The notes: generated by a model from the sequence alone, not told the origin. A stretch of DNA of 64,000 nt from Pleodorina starrii (GCA_030267565.1 BRXU01000006.1:3894001-3958000), one strand, 5' to 3'. Numbered from the stretch's first letter, positions 21,901-35,700 are shown. Made by a program: numbers and translations.

Positions 21901-24900
21901 GGCATGCTGTACGACGCTGCGCAGCGTGTGATGTACGGTGTGGTGTACGGCGCAGGTACGCCATGATACGGCGGCTGGCGGGCGGTCACGTGGAAGCTGA
22001 GGAGCAGCTGGAGACGGCGGTGGCGACGGCGATGGGCGTGTCTGGCGGCCGAGGGCCCAACTCGGCGCGACCCACATCGCCGACGACAAAGAACTCTGGC
22101 GCCGGCGGCGGTGGCGGCGGCGGCGCCGACATCACCGCAGGCGGCGGCGGCGGCGCCGCCGCCAAGGCTGCGGCGTGGGCCGACGCCGGCGGCGGCGGCG
22201 GCATCGGCGACGCGGCCGACGGCGGCGGCGGCGGTGGCGGCGGCGGCGGCCCGGATCGTCCGCTGTCGGCGGTGACCCTAACGCTGCCGCCCATCCATCC
22301 GTACCCGTCGTACCCTACCAGCAACACTGTCACCGCCGCCGTCGCCGCTGCCGCTACCGGCGGCGGCGCCGCAGCCGCCACCCACGCCTTCCGGCCCATC
22401 TCCCCAGCGCAGGACGACGACGCCGGCCTGGCGGCGGCGGCGGCAGCCGCCGCCGCCGCCGCCGCCGCGGCAGCGGCGGCAGCCGCCGCCGGCGCCAACT
22501 CCTTGAGCAACGCCGCCGCCTGGCGGAAGAAGCCCGCGACGCTGGCGGCGTTGGCGTTACTCCAGGCGGAGCACGGGCGGCTTCTTCAGGCTTCCACACA
22601 CGCCGCCATGGCCCTCTCCTGCGTCCCCGGCCTAGCGTTGATGCGCCCCGCCGTACCGCCAGGCGGCGCGGACACGGACAGCGACGACGGTAACGGTAAT
22701 AACGGTAATAACAGTAACCGTCACAACAACCACAGCCGCCAAGGCGGCGGCGGCAGCGGAGGAGGAGGAAGTTACCACGGCCGCCAGCGCGCCAACAGCC
22801 CGCCGCCGCTGCACACGCTGGCGTCGACGCGCTCGCGGCACGTGACGTACGACAGCGTCGGCGGCGGCGGCGGTGGCGGCGGCGGTGGGGGGGAGTACGA
22901 GCGGAAGAGCTACATCGGGCAGTACACTGGCGTAGGCGCGTCGTCGCGCGGCGGCGGCGGCGGCGGGAATGGCGGCGGCGGCGGGAACAGCAGCGGCGGC
23001 GGCGGCGGCGGCGGCGAGCATTCTAAGCCGCCGCCAGGTCCAGGGGAGGTCGCTTGGAAGGGCAGTTATTGGGAGCTGACGTCGCCGCAGAACGTCACTG
23101 CGGGTACGGCAGGATGGGCGGTGTGCCGTGTTGTTGTTTGTAGTACAAAGTTGGTTGTAGTACGACACCGCACAGGGGCTGAAAAGGCGCGGCTTTGTAG
23201 GGGCCGGCAGGCGGTGGTTCACAAAAATATCTAGCTGTGGAGGCCCAGGCAGGCCTTCGCTTCCCTCCGCTTCCCTCCGCTCCCCCACCCCCCAACCCGC
23301 TCCGCTAAACCCTAAAACCCTAAACACCCCATCCCGCTCCGCTCCGCTCCGCCGTGTGCACACAGAGACGACCCGAGCCATCTTTATGGCCTCTGCCGTG
23401 GAGGCGGCTTGCGGCAGGTGGGGGAGGGGGAGGGTGAGGGTGCGGGGAAAGCGTGGTGGTTGGTGGTTGGTGGTTGGGTGAGAGTGGTTGGGTGGTACGA
23501 CACTCCGTGAGTACGACATGGTACGACACTTGCGTCGTGCGTTGACTGCGCTCTGCCTCCCCGTGTGACCTTCCCCCCATCTTCCCCCCCCCCACTCTTT
23601 CCCCCCCGCTCTCCCCCCCAATACACACACACGTACCCGCAGGCACGAAGCTGCCGCCCAACTGGCGCTGCAGGCGGGGCTGGCGCGAGCCGCGGCTCTA
23701 GGTACGACAACCCGTCGCGCAAACAACCCCTCTCCCCCTGCGCCCCAACACCACATCCCCCACGCGAGCGCACCCCGCCGCCCCGCCGCCCCAAACCCTA
23801 CGGATACACACACATACACACACACATACACACACTCACCCATACACATACACAGACACAACCCTAAGGCCGCACACGCGCCCCTCCACATGCATCCCCA
23901 CCCCCTCTGCCTCCCCCGCCCTCCTTCCCCCCCCCCCGCCCCGCAGGCCCCGCCCACCCCGCCACCATCGCCACCCGCCGCGCCGCCGTGAGCCACCTTG
24001 TGTCGCTGGGTCGGCTGGTGGAGGCTCAGATCCTGGCCAAGAGCTTGCTGAGGGAGGCGGTGGCGGAGCACGGAGACGTACACCCCTCAGTGGGGATTTG
24101 CCACGGAGCCGTGGCGATGGTGGGTTCAACGCGGTCCAGGGACTGGGGGGTTCTGGGGGCCTGGAAGGGAGGGAAGGGAGGGAGGGGGGGAAGGGAGGAA
24201 TGGGAGCGGGGTGTCGTGATGGTGAGTCCTTCTAGGGAACCTTTAGGGTTTGCGGCCCTCCCTCCCTCCTCTCCCCCCCCCAAACACACGAACATACAAA
24301 CACAAAAAACCAACACACATACACAAACACACACGTACACACACTCAAACACACATACACACTCAAACACACACACACAAACACACACACAACTACACAC
24401 TCACGCACGCGCCCTTCCCTCTCCCCAGGTGCTTGCTGCCCAGAACAAGGCGGAGGCGGCCTATTCGAGTGCGCAGCGGGGGGCGGAGGTGCTGGCGGCC
24501 TCTCTGGGCCGGGGCCACCCGGCCACTCTGGATGCGCTGCAGCTGTGCGCCGACATGCTGGAGACGGCGCGGGTTGGTTGGTTGGTTGGTTGGTTGGGGG
24601 TGGTTAAGAGGTGGTTAAGGGTGGTTAGAGGTGGTTGGGCGGTTGGGCGGTGTAGCGTGCTGCGTGGCGACCTTGCGGACCTGCCTTGGACACTCTGACA
24701 CTCTACCCCATCGCTGTCTCAGCCCCCCCCCCCCCCCGAGCTCGTCACCATTCTAGACGTCATGTGTGCCCTCATCATCCCGCTAGCCCTCTCGCTCACC
24801 ATCCTCCCCATCCCTCCTGCTGTGCTCTTCTACTTGCCGTACTCACAACCAACAACCAACAGGAGTACGGCAAGGCGGTCGCGCTGATGCGGTTGGTGGT

Positions 24901-26426
24901 CCAGGGCCGCAGCGCCCCCGGCGCCATCCGCGCCTCCCCCGCCTCCCCGGCCTTCCTGGCACCCAACAACCGATTGCTGCACCTGCGAACCATCGCCGCG
25001 CTCGAGGTACGACAATGTCGTATGTCGTATTGTTGGTCGTACGTACGTGTGTGCTGTGCCTGTGCCCGCGCGCGCCACGCCGCAGCGGATGGGGCGGCGG
25101 GTGGCCTGCGGGTGTTGGGGGGTCGGGGCCCTCGGGCGTTTGTTGGTTCACTGCTGATGCATCAGGACAGGTACTCCAAAGTGGATCAAAACGTGCGATT
25201 TAAATGTGCGTTTGGTAGTTAGTTAGCTAGTTAGTCGGTTAGTTAGTTGAATGAACCGTTGTACAGTTGTTTGTTTCTATCCGTGTGCCCAACCATCAAA
25301 GCTCAAGGTGTTTGACTGTTGATTCTTCCCCTTTCCGTCTGATCCCTCCCTCGCTCTCTCCCTCGCTAACTCCCTTTCACCCCGGGGAGAAACCCCGCAG
25401 GAGAAGGCGATGTCGGAGGAACACTCTCGGTGGGTACGACAGTCGCTGGCAGTTGGGTAGTTGGGCGGTTGAGCATGCCGTTGGCGGTTGGATTGCGGTT
25501 GGGTTGTCCCGGGCTGCGGTTCTACCATTGCATCGCACCGCATCGCATCGCAACCATTCACGGTTACATAACATGACAGCGCACCCAGCCGCGCGCCTTA
25601 CGACCGCAACCCCCAACTCCTCCCCCTTAACGTTCCCCCCAACTCCTCCCCCTTAACGTTACCCCCACCCCCAAAACGTGCGATCGGAGTGCCGGCCCTC
25701 CGTTCGACACACAGCTCCTCTGCATCCAGCTGGACATTGCCCCGCTGTACTTCATGTGCCACATACTGCGTCGTACTCATGTCGTACTGTACTGTACTGC
25801 ACTGTACTGCAACTGTACTGCACCACATTGTACTGCATTGTACTGCAGGCGTGCCATGATCGGCATCATGCGCAGCCTGGCTCGACTGGAGTCGGAGCTG
25901 AGGGCGGCGCTGATGGCGATGACGGGGGCACCCCCCGCGACACAGGCGCAGATCCAGGTACATACGACACGTACGAACGGATCCAGAATCTGTACGATGT
26001 GCACTGTACGGCGCGTTTTCGCCTGCCGTATGTGCCTGCCACTGCCAGGCTCCCTTCCTCCCCCTCCCCTTTCTCGCCCCCCGCTCACCCTCCATGTCGG
26101 GTCTCGCCCCCCCCCCCACGTCCACCCCCACCCCCACGCCCACCTCCACCTCCATCCCGCTCTCGTCCCCACCCCGACTGCCATCCTTAACCCCTCCCCC
26201 ACCACCACCACCACCACCATCACCACCATCCCGCTCGTCCCCGCGCCCACACGCGCTCCTTCACCCCCCCACCTCCCACCCCCCCCTTCTTTTTACCCCC
26301 TCCCACCCCCCACCTCCCACCTCCACCCTCCCCTCCCTTCAGCGGGATCTGGAGCTTGTCTTGATGGCTCAGAACAAGAGGTACGAGGCGGCCATGTTAC
26401 GGAAGGGAGAGATAAGGCCCGCTTGA
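15818..26426 (+). CDS. TIR-like domain plus TPR (kinesin-light-chain-like) protein, 1,772 aa
   Basis: Eighteen exons, all junctions in frame: 15818-16036, 16800-16905, 17097-19126, 19312-19436, 19671-19943, 20482-20571, 20881-20965, 21059-21162, 21398-21742, 21956-23103, 23366-23417, 23643-23701, 23947-24119, 24429-24572, 24863-25006, 25401-25429, 25849-25957, 26343-26426. Residues 1-785 are mostly Gly/Ala/Ser-rich linker. Residues about 786-1050 form an ordered module with [42 protein letters not shown] and [10 protein letters not shown]. This order (SHAW-like strand, WLDxxxxNxH, LLVLxP, RxWCLYE) is that of a TIR-like fold found in many algal and oomycete proteins. After another Gly/Ala linker, residues about 1510-1700 contain TPR-like helices ([33 protein letters not shown]) as in kinesin light chains. 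The role is unknown; signalling or NAD-related activity is only an analogy. Confidence 0.8.
20110..20357 (+). repeat. (CTCCCT)n polypyrimidine hexamer array in intron 5
   Basis: About 250 bp of CTCCCT units with a few variant units near 20222-20285, wholly inside the intron 19944-20481. The pure pyrimidine/purine strand split makes it a candidate for triplex (H-DNA) formation. It produces spurious PSPSP and RERER ORFs. Confidence 0.95.
24288..24415 (+). repeat. (CA)n-rich microsatellite in intron 13
   Basis: Long, slightly degenerate ACACAC run inside intron 24120-24428 of the TIR-like/TPR gene, ending about 15 bp before the acceptor. Similar CA/GT runs lie at about 23806-23870, 33119-33160 and 33962-34028. 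Confidence 0.85.
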
Positions 26427-29400
26427 TGATGATGATGAGGGGGAGGTGGAAGAGCAGGAGGGGGAGGGGGAAGAGCAGGAGTGGTAAGGGGTGGGGGAGG
26501 TGGAAGAGCAGGAGGGGGAGGGGGAAGAGCAGGAGTGGTAAGGGGTGGGGGAGGTGGAAGAGCAGGAGGTGGAGGTGGAGGGGTACGAGGGGTGTGCGCG
26601 CGTGTTTATATGTGTGAATGTTACATTCTAATCCGAAAGGAGAAAGAGAAGAAGAAGAAAGAGGAGAAGAGGAGAAGAGGAGGAGGAGGCAGCCGGCTGA
26701 GGATGTTGGTGTGGCGGCCGGCCTTACTGATGTCTGATGTCGATCACTCTTGCGTGACAAATCATGCGCCGACCGTACTATACCTGCGCCGTACCATATT
26801 GTACGGCATCGTTACGGCACAAGCGCCTACCGGTAACCCGCCGCCGGCCTCTGTGCTGGTCGGTGTCCTCGACTCGTTCAGCCTCAGCGCCCCTCGCGCC
26901 CTGAACTGACCTGACCCGGGTGGGGGGATGGAATGAGGGAGCGGGGAGCGGGGAGCGGGGAAGGGGGGGGGGGCGAGATCCCTGCGCTGATGCTCTTGCT
27001 GCTGCACTGCCGGTTACGTTTGCCCCCGTCCTGAGGCGGAGGCGGGAGGCGGGAGGCGCCAACCCCATTTGGGTTTCACGTTGACACGTTTTCTCGCCGG
27101 CCTCGCCCTGGGCGGGGACTCCTAACTCGTGTTGAAAGCGGGCGCAGCCGCCCAGCGGACCAGAAGGGGAGGGGGGAGGGGCAAAGGGTATGTGGCTTGC
27201 GGGCAGTGGTTTTGTTAGCTCTGCCTGCCTGATGGGTTGCGCGGTGGTGGTGGTGGTGCTGGGCGTGGTGGTGCTGGTGGTGGTGCTGGTGGTGGTGTGA
27301 TGGTGGTGGGTGGCGGTGTTTTGAAAGTTGGACGGGAGGGATGGGGCGGCTTTAAACTGATGGTTGATGGAGTGTGCGCGGGGTGAGGGGAGGGGAGGGG
27401 ATGAGAGGGATGTGGTTGGTGGTGGCGGTGATGCAGTTCCTTCGTTCGTGCGAAGGGGAGGAGGCGGGTGGGGTTTCGTTAGGGATCTCTCTCTCTCTCT
27501 CTCTCTCTCCCTCGGGGACTCGGGGGCGCGAGGGGACTTGTCTTTATCGTTGACTTGGGTGCGGGTTATAGTTGCTAAGGATGGGCGGGTGGTGATTGGA
27601 TTTTAGGGTTTCGGCGAGGAAGGGGAGGGGGCGTTGACCGCTCGCAATCGGTTACACTACGACCGCTACTTGTCATCGTCTGCTCTGATTTCTCGCTCTG
27701 TCGCTCTCTCGCGCTCTCGCTCTCTCGCGCCACGTTCCTTATCGCCCTTCCCTTCCCTTCTTAGTCTTTTCTGTTGTGTCGTGAACTTTGCTGCGTTACA
27801 TAATCCTGTGCCGTATATTTTGATCATGGTAGGGGAGATAACAGTGCATCGTACAGCTGCACATGTGTGTGACACAGGAGCAGTGCTATACGGCAGGCGT
27901 TTACGGCAGATACGCTGTACTGCGCTTACCGTATTTCGGTACTCTCTGCGGTTTGGGTCGTTCGTCTGTGGTGGTGGCTCCTGTGCTAAGGAGCCTTTGA
28001 TAATCCGAATGGGATGCTTGAACGGAGTGAGGTGATGTGCGGTAACAAATACGGTACTACGGATCCATGATCTGTACGGACGGACGTTGACGGTTGCCAG
28101 ATTAATCTGCAGATTCCAAATACAACCACTGGGTTCCGTTGACCGTTAGGACTACCGGTTGGACGCACGTCGACATGGCGGTTGGTTGCTGGTTGACAGG
28201 TCGCGAAAGGGCCGCGAGCGACGGGACGGGACGGGACGGGCAAAAGACCAATGTGCATTATCGTCCTTGCGATTTACGGCCATGAACTTTTGCGATATCA
28301 CCCGCTCCTTCTAGCGTCCGGCGACTTCCTCTGTTCCTTGCCGGTCTCTTATCACATACGTTGGTTTGGACTTTGCACGTTTGAAGTAAAATGTTTTTTG
28401 CTGGATGGATGAATGGCACTTCTGGAAGACACTTTTGGACATTTTTATTGTTTTGGACAGGCACACACTCGTACACGCACACACACAGACACACTCTCAC
28501 ATACGTACACTTAAGTACTGTTGAAACGTGGCCGTCGACTCAGCGGCCTCCTTGCTTCCTCCAACCCACCCGCTGTCTCCCCCGTCTCCTTTAATTTCCT
28601 TGTCTTTTGCTGCTGCGTTGCCGTACTGGCGGGTGTGTGTGGAGAGGTGCCGTGCTGTGCTGTGCGGTGCTGTGCTGTAGCGGCAGTCGTTCCACCAGCC
28701 AATCCTGTTCCACGCACACCTCCCCGGGCCACGTGGCCAGCGCCCCAAGGCCCGGAACGTATGTAACAGCGCACACACATCCGCCCACCCAGCACCCACC
28801 CACCCACCCACCCACCCACAGACCCTTAATGCTGCGCTGCGCTGCGCTGCGCTGCGCCATGCGGTTCGGTTGATCGACCGTACAACTCTGTCGTAACTTT
28901 ACCAACTAATCACCCTGCACGTCACGCGATCTGGGAGGGAGACCACCGTAACGCCACCTGCCCAACTACAACAACGACGATAGCAACAACGGTGCCGCAC
29001 AACCGCATAACGGTGCCGCGCAACCGTATAACGGTGCCGCACACAACCGAAACGAATGAAGCGCCCCCCTCTCTTCGTTACAGAATCGACGGCTGCGAAA
29101 GGTCTGCGCAGCACAGCACAGCACAGCGCAGCAACCCGATCCGCAAGCCCCGCGAACCGCCCCGATACTTGTGCGTGTGTCCGTCCCTGTGTCCGTACAT
29201 ACCCGTGTGCCGTACATACCCGTGTGCCATACCAAACGTGCGCCAAAAGGCCCCCACCGCTCACAGCTCACGCCCCCAACAGCCTCGCAAGCTCACATGC
29301 CTCCCAGTCCCAAACCACTCATTGACGCGGGAACCCCCAACACCCCCCACCGCCCCCCGCCGCCCCTCACCACCCCCCACCGCCCCCGCCATCTAGCATC

Positions 29401-29780
29401 CGCCTCTCCTCATCCTCTCCACCACCACCACCGCCGATCCGCAGTGCGGTCTGCCGCAGAACCCAAACCGCCACACCCCAACAAACACGGCGGTATCTTT
29501 CTTTTTACCCCCCACAAGCCATTCATCAACCCGCAGCTCCCCCAACAGCCCCGTCACCGCCAACGTCGCTCTCAGCCCTCATCGGTTCAGCACCATCCGC
29601 TGCTGTCTTTGGAGATCTCCTCATCACCTCTCGGCAGCCGCCGGCCGCCGCAATCGGGTCCAGGGAGGGAGCCCACCTCCACCTCCTCCACAGGGGCCTC
29701 CACCTCCGCCTCCTCTTCCGCCTCCTCCTCCTTCTCCTCCCCCTGGACGTCAGCGGAAGCGGCGGCCTTCGTCTTCAGCC
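26427..29780. other. Convergent intergenic region
   Basis: Separates the 3' ends of the TIR-like/TPR gene (plus) and NAA35 (minus), so it holds both 3' UTRs. It contains a 54-bp tandem repeat (26441-26580), GGT/GTG-rich sequence (about 27240-27310), a TC microsatellite (about 27488-27510), GCTGT/CAGCA slippage runs (about 28655-28690 and 29105-29130) and a 19-bp duplication (about 29200-29238). On the minus strand TGTAA (29082-29078) could be a distant NAA35 poly(A) signal. No convincing gene was found. Confidence 0.6.
26441..26580 (+). repeat. 54-bp tandem repeat after stop codon
   Basis: A purine-rich unit beginning GAGGTGGAAGAGCAGG recurs at 26443, 26497 and 26551, a period of 54 bp. It starts 15 bp after the TGA of the TIR-like/TPR gene and so probably lies in its 3' UTR. 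The period is divisible by three and the unit has coding-like GA-rich composition, so it may instead be part of a longer coding end if the KR|GTACGA site at 26380 is used as a donor. Confidence 0.85.
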
Positions 29781-32700
29781 TCAGCCGCTTGCCGCCGGCG
29801 TGGCAGCAGGGGGAGCGGGTGCCGAGGAGGTTGAGGAGGTGGAGGTGGCGGTGGCAGCCGAGGAGGAGGAGGAGGAGGCGGTGGCTGCTGCTGCGGGCGC
29901 CGGCTTGGGCAACGCCACTGCGGGGAAGTAGGGGTGCAGCGACCAGTCGCACTCCCACTTGACCTGCGGACCAGTCACCGAGAGGGGAAGGATGGGGAGG
30001 GGTGGGGAGGGGAAGGAGAAGAGGGGCAGCGCGGGAGGGCAGGGAGAGGGTCGAGCTCAATAGCCTCAATGGCGGGCAAGCTGACAGACCGGCAGGCAGG
30101 GAGGGAGGGAGGGAGGGAGGGAGGGAGGGAGGAGGACGATCCGCAGCGAAGCGGAGGGAGTGACAGGATGCGAGGGTGAGACAGGGTGGAAGTGGAGAGG
30201 AATGGGATCAGGAGGGCGGCAGAGGAGCGGCCAGGGCAGCACCGGCAAAACCGACCGGCCCATAAACAACCCTTCCGAGCAGCTCCCACGAGCCCCACCC
30301 CGCCCCCACCTCGCCATCGCCCTTCATCGCCGTCTGTCCACATGGCAACATGCAACCCCACCCCCCATCCCCACCCCAACTCCCCCAACCCCCCAGCCCA
30401 CCTTGCCGCCTCCTCCTCCGGCCGCCTCCGCTAGTCTGGCCTCCAGCACCCCCGCCACCACCGCATTAGTCGCCGCCACCCGCTCCAGTCCCCGGACCCA
30501 GCCAGCGGCCACATCGGGGGAGGGCGCAAAGGTCTTGAGGGCGGTGCACCGCAGCCGGGCCTCCCGGAAGGACACCACCGCCAGCCGAAGCAGGAACGTC
30601 GCGTCGCGACTGCCCGGGTCCATCGAAGCCAGATAGTCGGAATGCGTCAGCGGCGGCGGGCGGACGAGCTGCGAGAAGGAGGCGAAGCGCTGCTCGAAGC
30701 GCTGCGCGCCGCCGTTGAAGGGCGGAGGACTGCGCGGCTCCGGAACCGCACCTGTAGTCGGAGGGAGGCGTTGGGAGTTGGGCGTTGGGAGTTGGGGTGG
30801 TGGCGGAATGACCTGACGTGTTGTACCGGTAACGACCGTGGTGAGTAGCGGAGAAAAGGCGTGATAAGGATCCAATCCCCCCCCACCCCCTCACCCCCTT
30901 CCCCGCCACGCCCCTCTCTCACCCCAACCCCCTCACCCCTCTCACATCCCCCCCCCTCTCTCACACCCCCTCTCTCACACCCCTCTCCTCCTTACCCGCC
31001 ATTCGTAGCCCCGCCATGAGACGCAACATGCCCTGACACAGCTGCTGCAGCGCCTCCACCTCACACACCTCGTACCGCAACTGAGCCTGCACGGCAAGTA
31101 CGGCGCGTTTCTTATATAGTTGGGAGAGGGGAGAGGGACAACACCCTAGTGGCGGTGGTGGTGATGGTGATGAAGGGAAAGGAAAGGACGAGCAAGTTGT
31201 ACGGCATTCGACACAAGATGACACACGGCAACATGCTAGGAGAAGTACGACAAACCCACCTGTTCCCGCTCGTACTTGGCCATCGCCGCCGCGGCGGCCG
31301 CCGCGGCGGCGGCGGGGTCGCGGCCGCCGCCGGCGGCGCCCAGCCCGCGCCCGCGCCCCAGGCCGCGGCCCAGCCCGGCGCCGCCAGCGGGGCTGTGCGA
31401 CTGCGGCGGCGGCGGCTGCGGCGGCTTGGGAGGCGGGCAACGCTGCAAGATGACACTGTAAGCGCCCACAGCGCACGTGCACAGGTAATCGCAGTACCTG
31501 TAACACGACCAACAACAAGAAAAATGAGAGAGAGAGAGAGCGGCAGGGCCTGGTGCTGCTGCTGCGGCAAACAAAAAAGAAAGGTACAGGCAAGGGCTCA
31601 GGCATGCCAACCACAGCCACAGCCAAGGACACGCTCGACACTAGCCCGCAAGCCCCACTCGTCCGCCCCTCCGCCCGCCTGCACTGTCGTACTACAGTAC
31701 CGTACCAGTAAATCATGTCGTACTCGAGCGGTTCGTACAGCTCCAGTTCGAAACCCATCAGCAGGTGGTGAAGCTGCGTGAGCGCGGTCTGGACCTCCAC
31801 CCAGGTGCTCAGGGGGCCCTGTTGTGTGTATGTACGATACGACAGTGGGTGTGTATGGCTGTATGTACGACAATGTGCGGCGTTTCGGGGAGCGGTCAGG
31901 GGGTACGACAGTTTGGGTAACCGACCCGATCCGACAAAACAAGACCAGCTGGATAGCACGTTGGAACTTTCCATCCCCATGCCGTATGCCGTACTGCACT
32001 TGCGTGTCGTACCGTGACACACGGGCGGGTTGGGAGGGCTGCCCTTCCTCCCCACGACCCCGGCCGCACACACGCACACGCACACATACCCCATCGTCCT
32101 TCCCCTCCTCAAACCCCCATGCACCCCTTGGTGCCATTGTACGATGTGCTGGGTTTTGAGAGCCACACTTCCCCCCCTCCCCCCCCCACACACTCCCAAC
32201 GTCCCTAACACACCCGCCCATGCAAAGTTGCAAACCCCAACCCCAACCCCAGGCCAACCCAGAGCACGGACCTCGGTCCTTTCCCCCCACCTCCACACGC
32301 ACGAGCACGCACATGACCACCACGGCCCCCCACCCCACTCCCTCCCACCCCCTCCCACCCCCCACCTGCTCCTCCTCGGGTGCCTGCCCCTCCGTCGGCC
32401 CCCACCTCCACCTCCACCCCGCCCCCCGCAACGCCTCCCGGAAGGCCGGCGTCAAGTCCGCGTTGAAGCCGTGGTGGTACATGTTGAGCCAGTCGTCCAG
32501 ACAGCGACGCAGGCGGCGGCGGGAGCGGCAGCGGTTCATCAGCATAGCCTGGAACACGTTGCTGGCCTGGGCGTGTGGGGGTGGGGGTGGGGGTGGGGGT
32601 ATGTGTGTGGTGATGGGGTTGTGTGTGTGGTGAAGGGGGGTGAGGGGGTAAGAAAAGAGATACGGCAGCGAATGGGGGGTGGGGGCGACGGAGGGTTTTG

Positions 32701-35700
32701 GGAAGAGGCTCGGGAAGAGGGGAAGGGGTATGACAGAGTGCGACAGCAGCAAGCATCCATGTGGATGGGGTGGGGTGGGGAAAAGGCTGAGGGCGGATGT
32801 CAACAGACCCACGGGTCGCTCCTGCTTGCCCCCCTTTGAATCAGGTCAGGTCAGAGTTCAGTCCAGGTAAGGTCAGGTCAGCGACAACCTCCCTCCCCCC
32901 CCATCCCACCCTCTCCTCCTCCTCCTAATCCCCCCCAATACACACACGCACACGGTTCCTCCCCCCTCCCCCGAGGCACAGCCGCACCCACCGCGATGAG
33001 AGCCTGCTCGAAAAAGAGCTCCGCCTCCTCCGGCAGGCCAGCCTTGTACGGCACCTGTACGGCATGCCATCAACATCATCACCATCATCATCGCCGGAGG
33101 ATGGTCGCACATGTGTATGTGTGTATATGTGTGTATGTGTGTGTGCGTGTGTGTATGTGTCTGCAATGCGGCATTGGTACTGGTTGCAGCACTCAAGGGG
33201 GGGGGGGCCGGGGGCGCGTACGCTGCGCTCCAGTGCCGTAGGGCCCACCCCCGATTGAGCTTTTATCTTGACTGACCCATGGGTCATTCACCCGTCCCCC
33301 TCCACTCACCCATCCCCCCACCTCACCCGGCACGCCCCCGCAATCATCTCCTTCGTGGGTACCCAGGCCGGGGTCGCCGCCGCCGCCGCCGCTGCCTCCG
33401 CCTGCGACTGGGGATCTGAGGAGGTGGAGGCGCCATTTTTGCCAACAGCCGCCGCCGCCCCTCCCTGGCCCTTCCGGCCGCCCTTCCTGCCGCCGCCGCG
33501 GGCCGCCGCTGCCCCAGCACCCGCAGCCTGTTGCTGCTGGGCGCCGTTCTGGGAGGAGGCCGAGGCGGCGGCGGCGCCGTCGGCCTGGGCGCTGCCTCCG
33601 CCGCCGCCGCTGCTGCTGCTGCTGCTGCTCGGGGCTGGGGAGGCCTGGGACACCAAAAGGGGGGAAAGGGGGGTTACCCACGTATAGGGGAAAGGGGGGT
33701 TACCCACGTATAGGGGAAAGGGGGGTTACCCACGTATAGGCCGCAGCCCGTGAACGGTCAAGTAACAGAAGAAGGCGGGGGATGATGGGGGCGAGGGGGT
33801 CGACGGCGTATGTGGGCTCCAGGGACCCACGGGACACCCCTGGATGCCGCCTGCGGCCTGTGGCCTGCATGCACGTCACAAGGGCCGCTTGGGCTCCCGG
33901 CTCGTATGTACGGGTAGTTGTCCGCCGTTGCATGTATGGGGATTACGCACTCCTCAACCTTGACACACACACACACGCAAACACACACACACACACACAC
34001 ACGCACGCACGCAAACACACACACACACCCTCCCCCCCACGGGTCTGGCCCCACCTTCCATCGGTCCGGCAGGATGAGGGAGTGCATGAGGGAGCGCGCC
34101 ACCGCCCCGGGCCGCATGCGGGACATGCGCCACATGAACAGCTGCAGAGAGCGGTAGCTGGGGGGGGGGCGGGGGGGGGAGAGGGGAGGGGCGAGGGGGT
34201 CAGGGAGGGGGAGGGGGGGTATCCACGTATAGGCCGGAGCCCGTGGGGGGGGGGCGGGGGGCAGAGATTGCGTCCGGGATAGGGGCGGGGGCTTAGGGTT
34301 GGATCGCAGCGGAGGGGCGGAGGCGACGGTCATACCCTCTCACTGTCATACACCCTCCCCACCTCCCCCCTTTCCGATCACCCCCGCCCCGCCCACCACA
34401 CAGATCCCAGACACATCACCCCTCCTCCCTCCTCCCCTCGTCCTTGCTCGTCCTTGCTCGGCCGTCCGTCCGTCCGTCCGTCCACCCGGGCACCGCACTC
34501 ACTCGTGCACGTGCTCCGAAACCGACACCGCCAGCTGCAGGTGCTCGGCCATGCGCTCCATGTACGACAACGCCTCCGAAACCGCCAGCACCTGCGCCGT
34601 AACGGAACGCACGCCACGATGGCGTTAGCCCGCGCTGCTCCCTCCCAGGACGTTTCGCTTTAGTACGTACCGGAATACCGGAATACGGCAAAATGTACGG
34701 TCTACCGCTAGTGACGCATGCGGGGCTCGATGGGGCCATGTCGTGTGTCGCATCCCCGCCCAGCTACGCCGGTGACAGGATCTGAATTTGGGTTCTCTTT
34801 CGGCTTCAAAATACGTAAGGGAGTTTTGTGCTGTTGGAGGCGGCAACCGCCCCCTGCGGACACCCAAAACACACGCGTTCCCGGCCGCCCAGCTTCGTGC
34901 CGCCCAGCTCCGTGCCACCCACCCACCCAACCACCCACCTTGACCTGCCGCGGCGGCGCAGGGCCCAGGAGGTGCCGATTGACGTCCACATGAAAGCCCA
35001 GTGACTCCAACCGCGCTGCTGCTGCTGCGGCCGCCGCTGCTGCTGATGATGAGGATGATGTTGCTGCTGCTGCTGCCGATGATGATGCCGCCGAGGCAGC
35101 GGCCTCCGCCGGAGTGTAGGACACCGAGGAAGCGGTGTCGGCGGCGGTGTCGGCGGCCAGGCTCTCGCGCATCTGCTTCAGCAGCGCCAGCGCCTCCTGA
35201 AAGTGCGCCGCTGCGCCGCCGACCTCCTGCGCAAGTACGGCGAAGGAGGTCTGACGTACCGTACGACATAGTAACTGTTTTGCCGTACCTGCTGCCGTCC
35301 CACCACCGACCCGCGGGTCCAGCAAGCCAACACCGACCCATGGATCATCCACTGATCTACCACTCAACCATGGACCCACCGACCCACGGGCCCACCAGCC
35401 CACCACCGACCCACGGGTCTACCCACCTTGGGGTCCTCCGACGCCGCCTGCTTCAGCCCCAGATGCAGCGCCCGACGCAACCGCAGCCGCAACGCAATCG
35501 CCTCGCCCAGCGGCGCCGGCGTCGCTGCCGTATCAGTGCCGCTGGTCGACGCAGCGGCGGCGCCGCCGTCGTGTACGGCAGCCCCGACGGCGGCGGCGGT
35601 GATTGCGGCGTCCAGGGCGGCCAGCGCGGCGGCGGCGCCGTCGGCCGGCGGCTCGAAGGGGATGCCGCCGGTGAAGACGTTGATGTCCTCCTCCTGCCCG

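Noticed and set aside
22632..24083. 483-codon minus-strand ORF
   Set aside because: It crosses five well-supported plus-strand splice sites and repeats in introns; composition is low-complexity.
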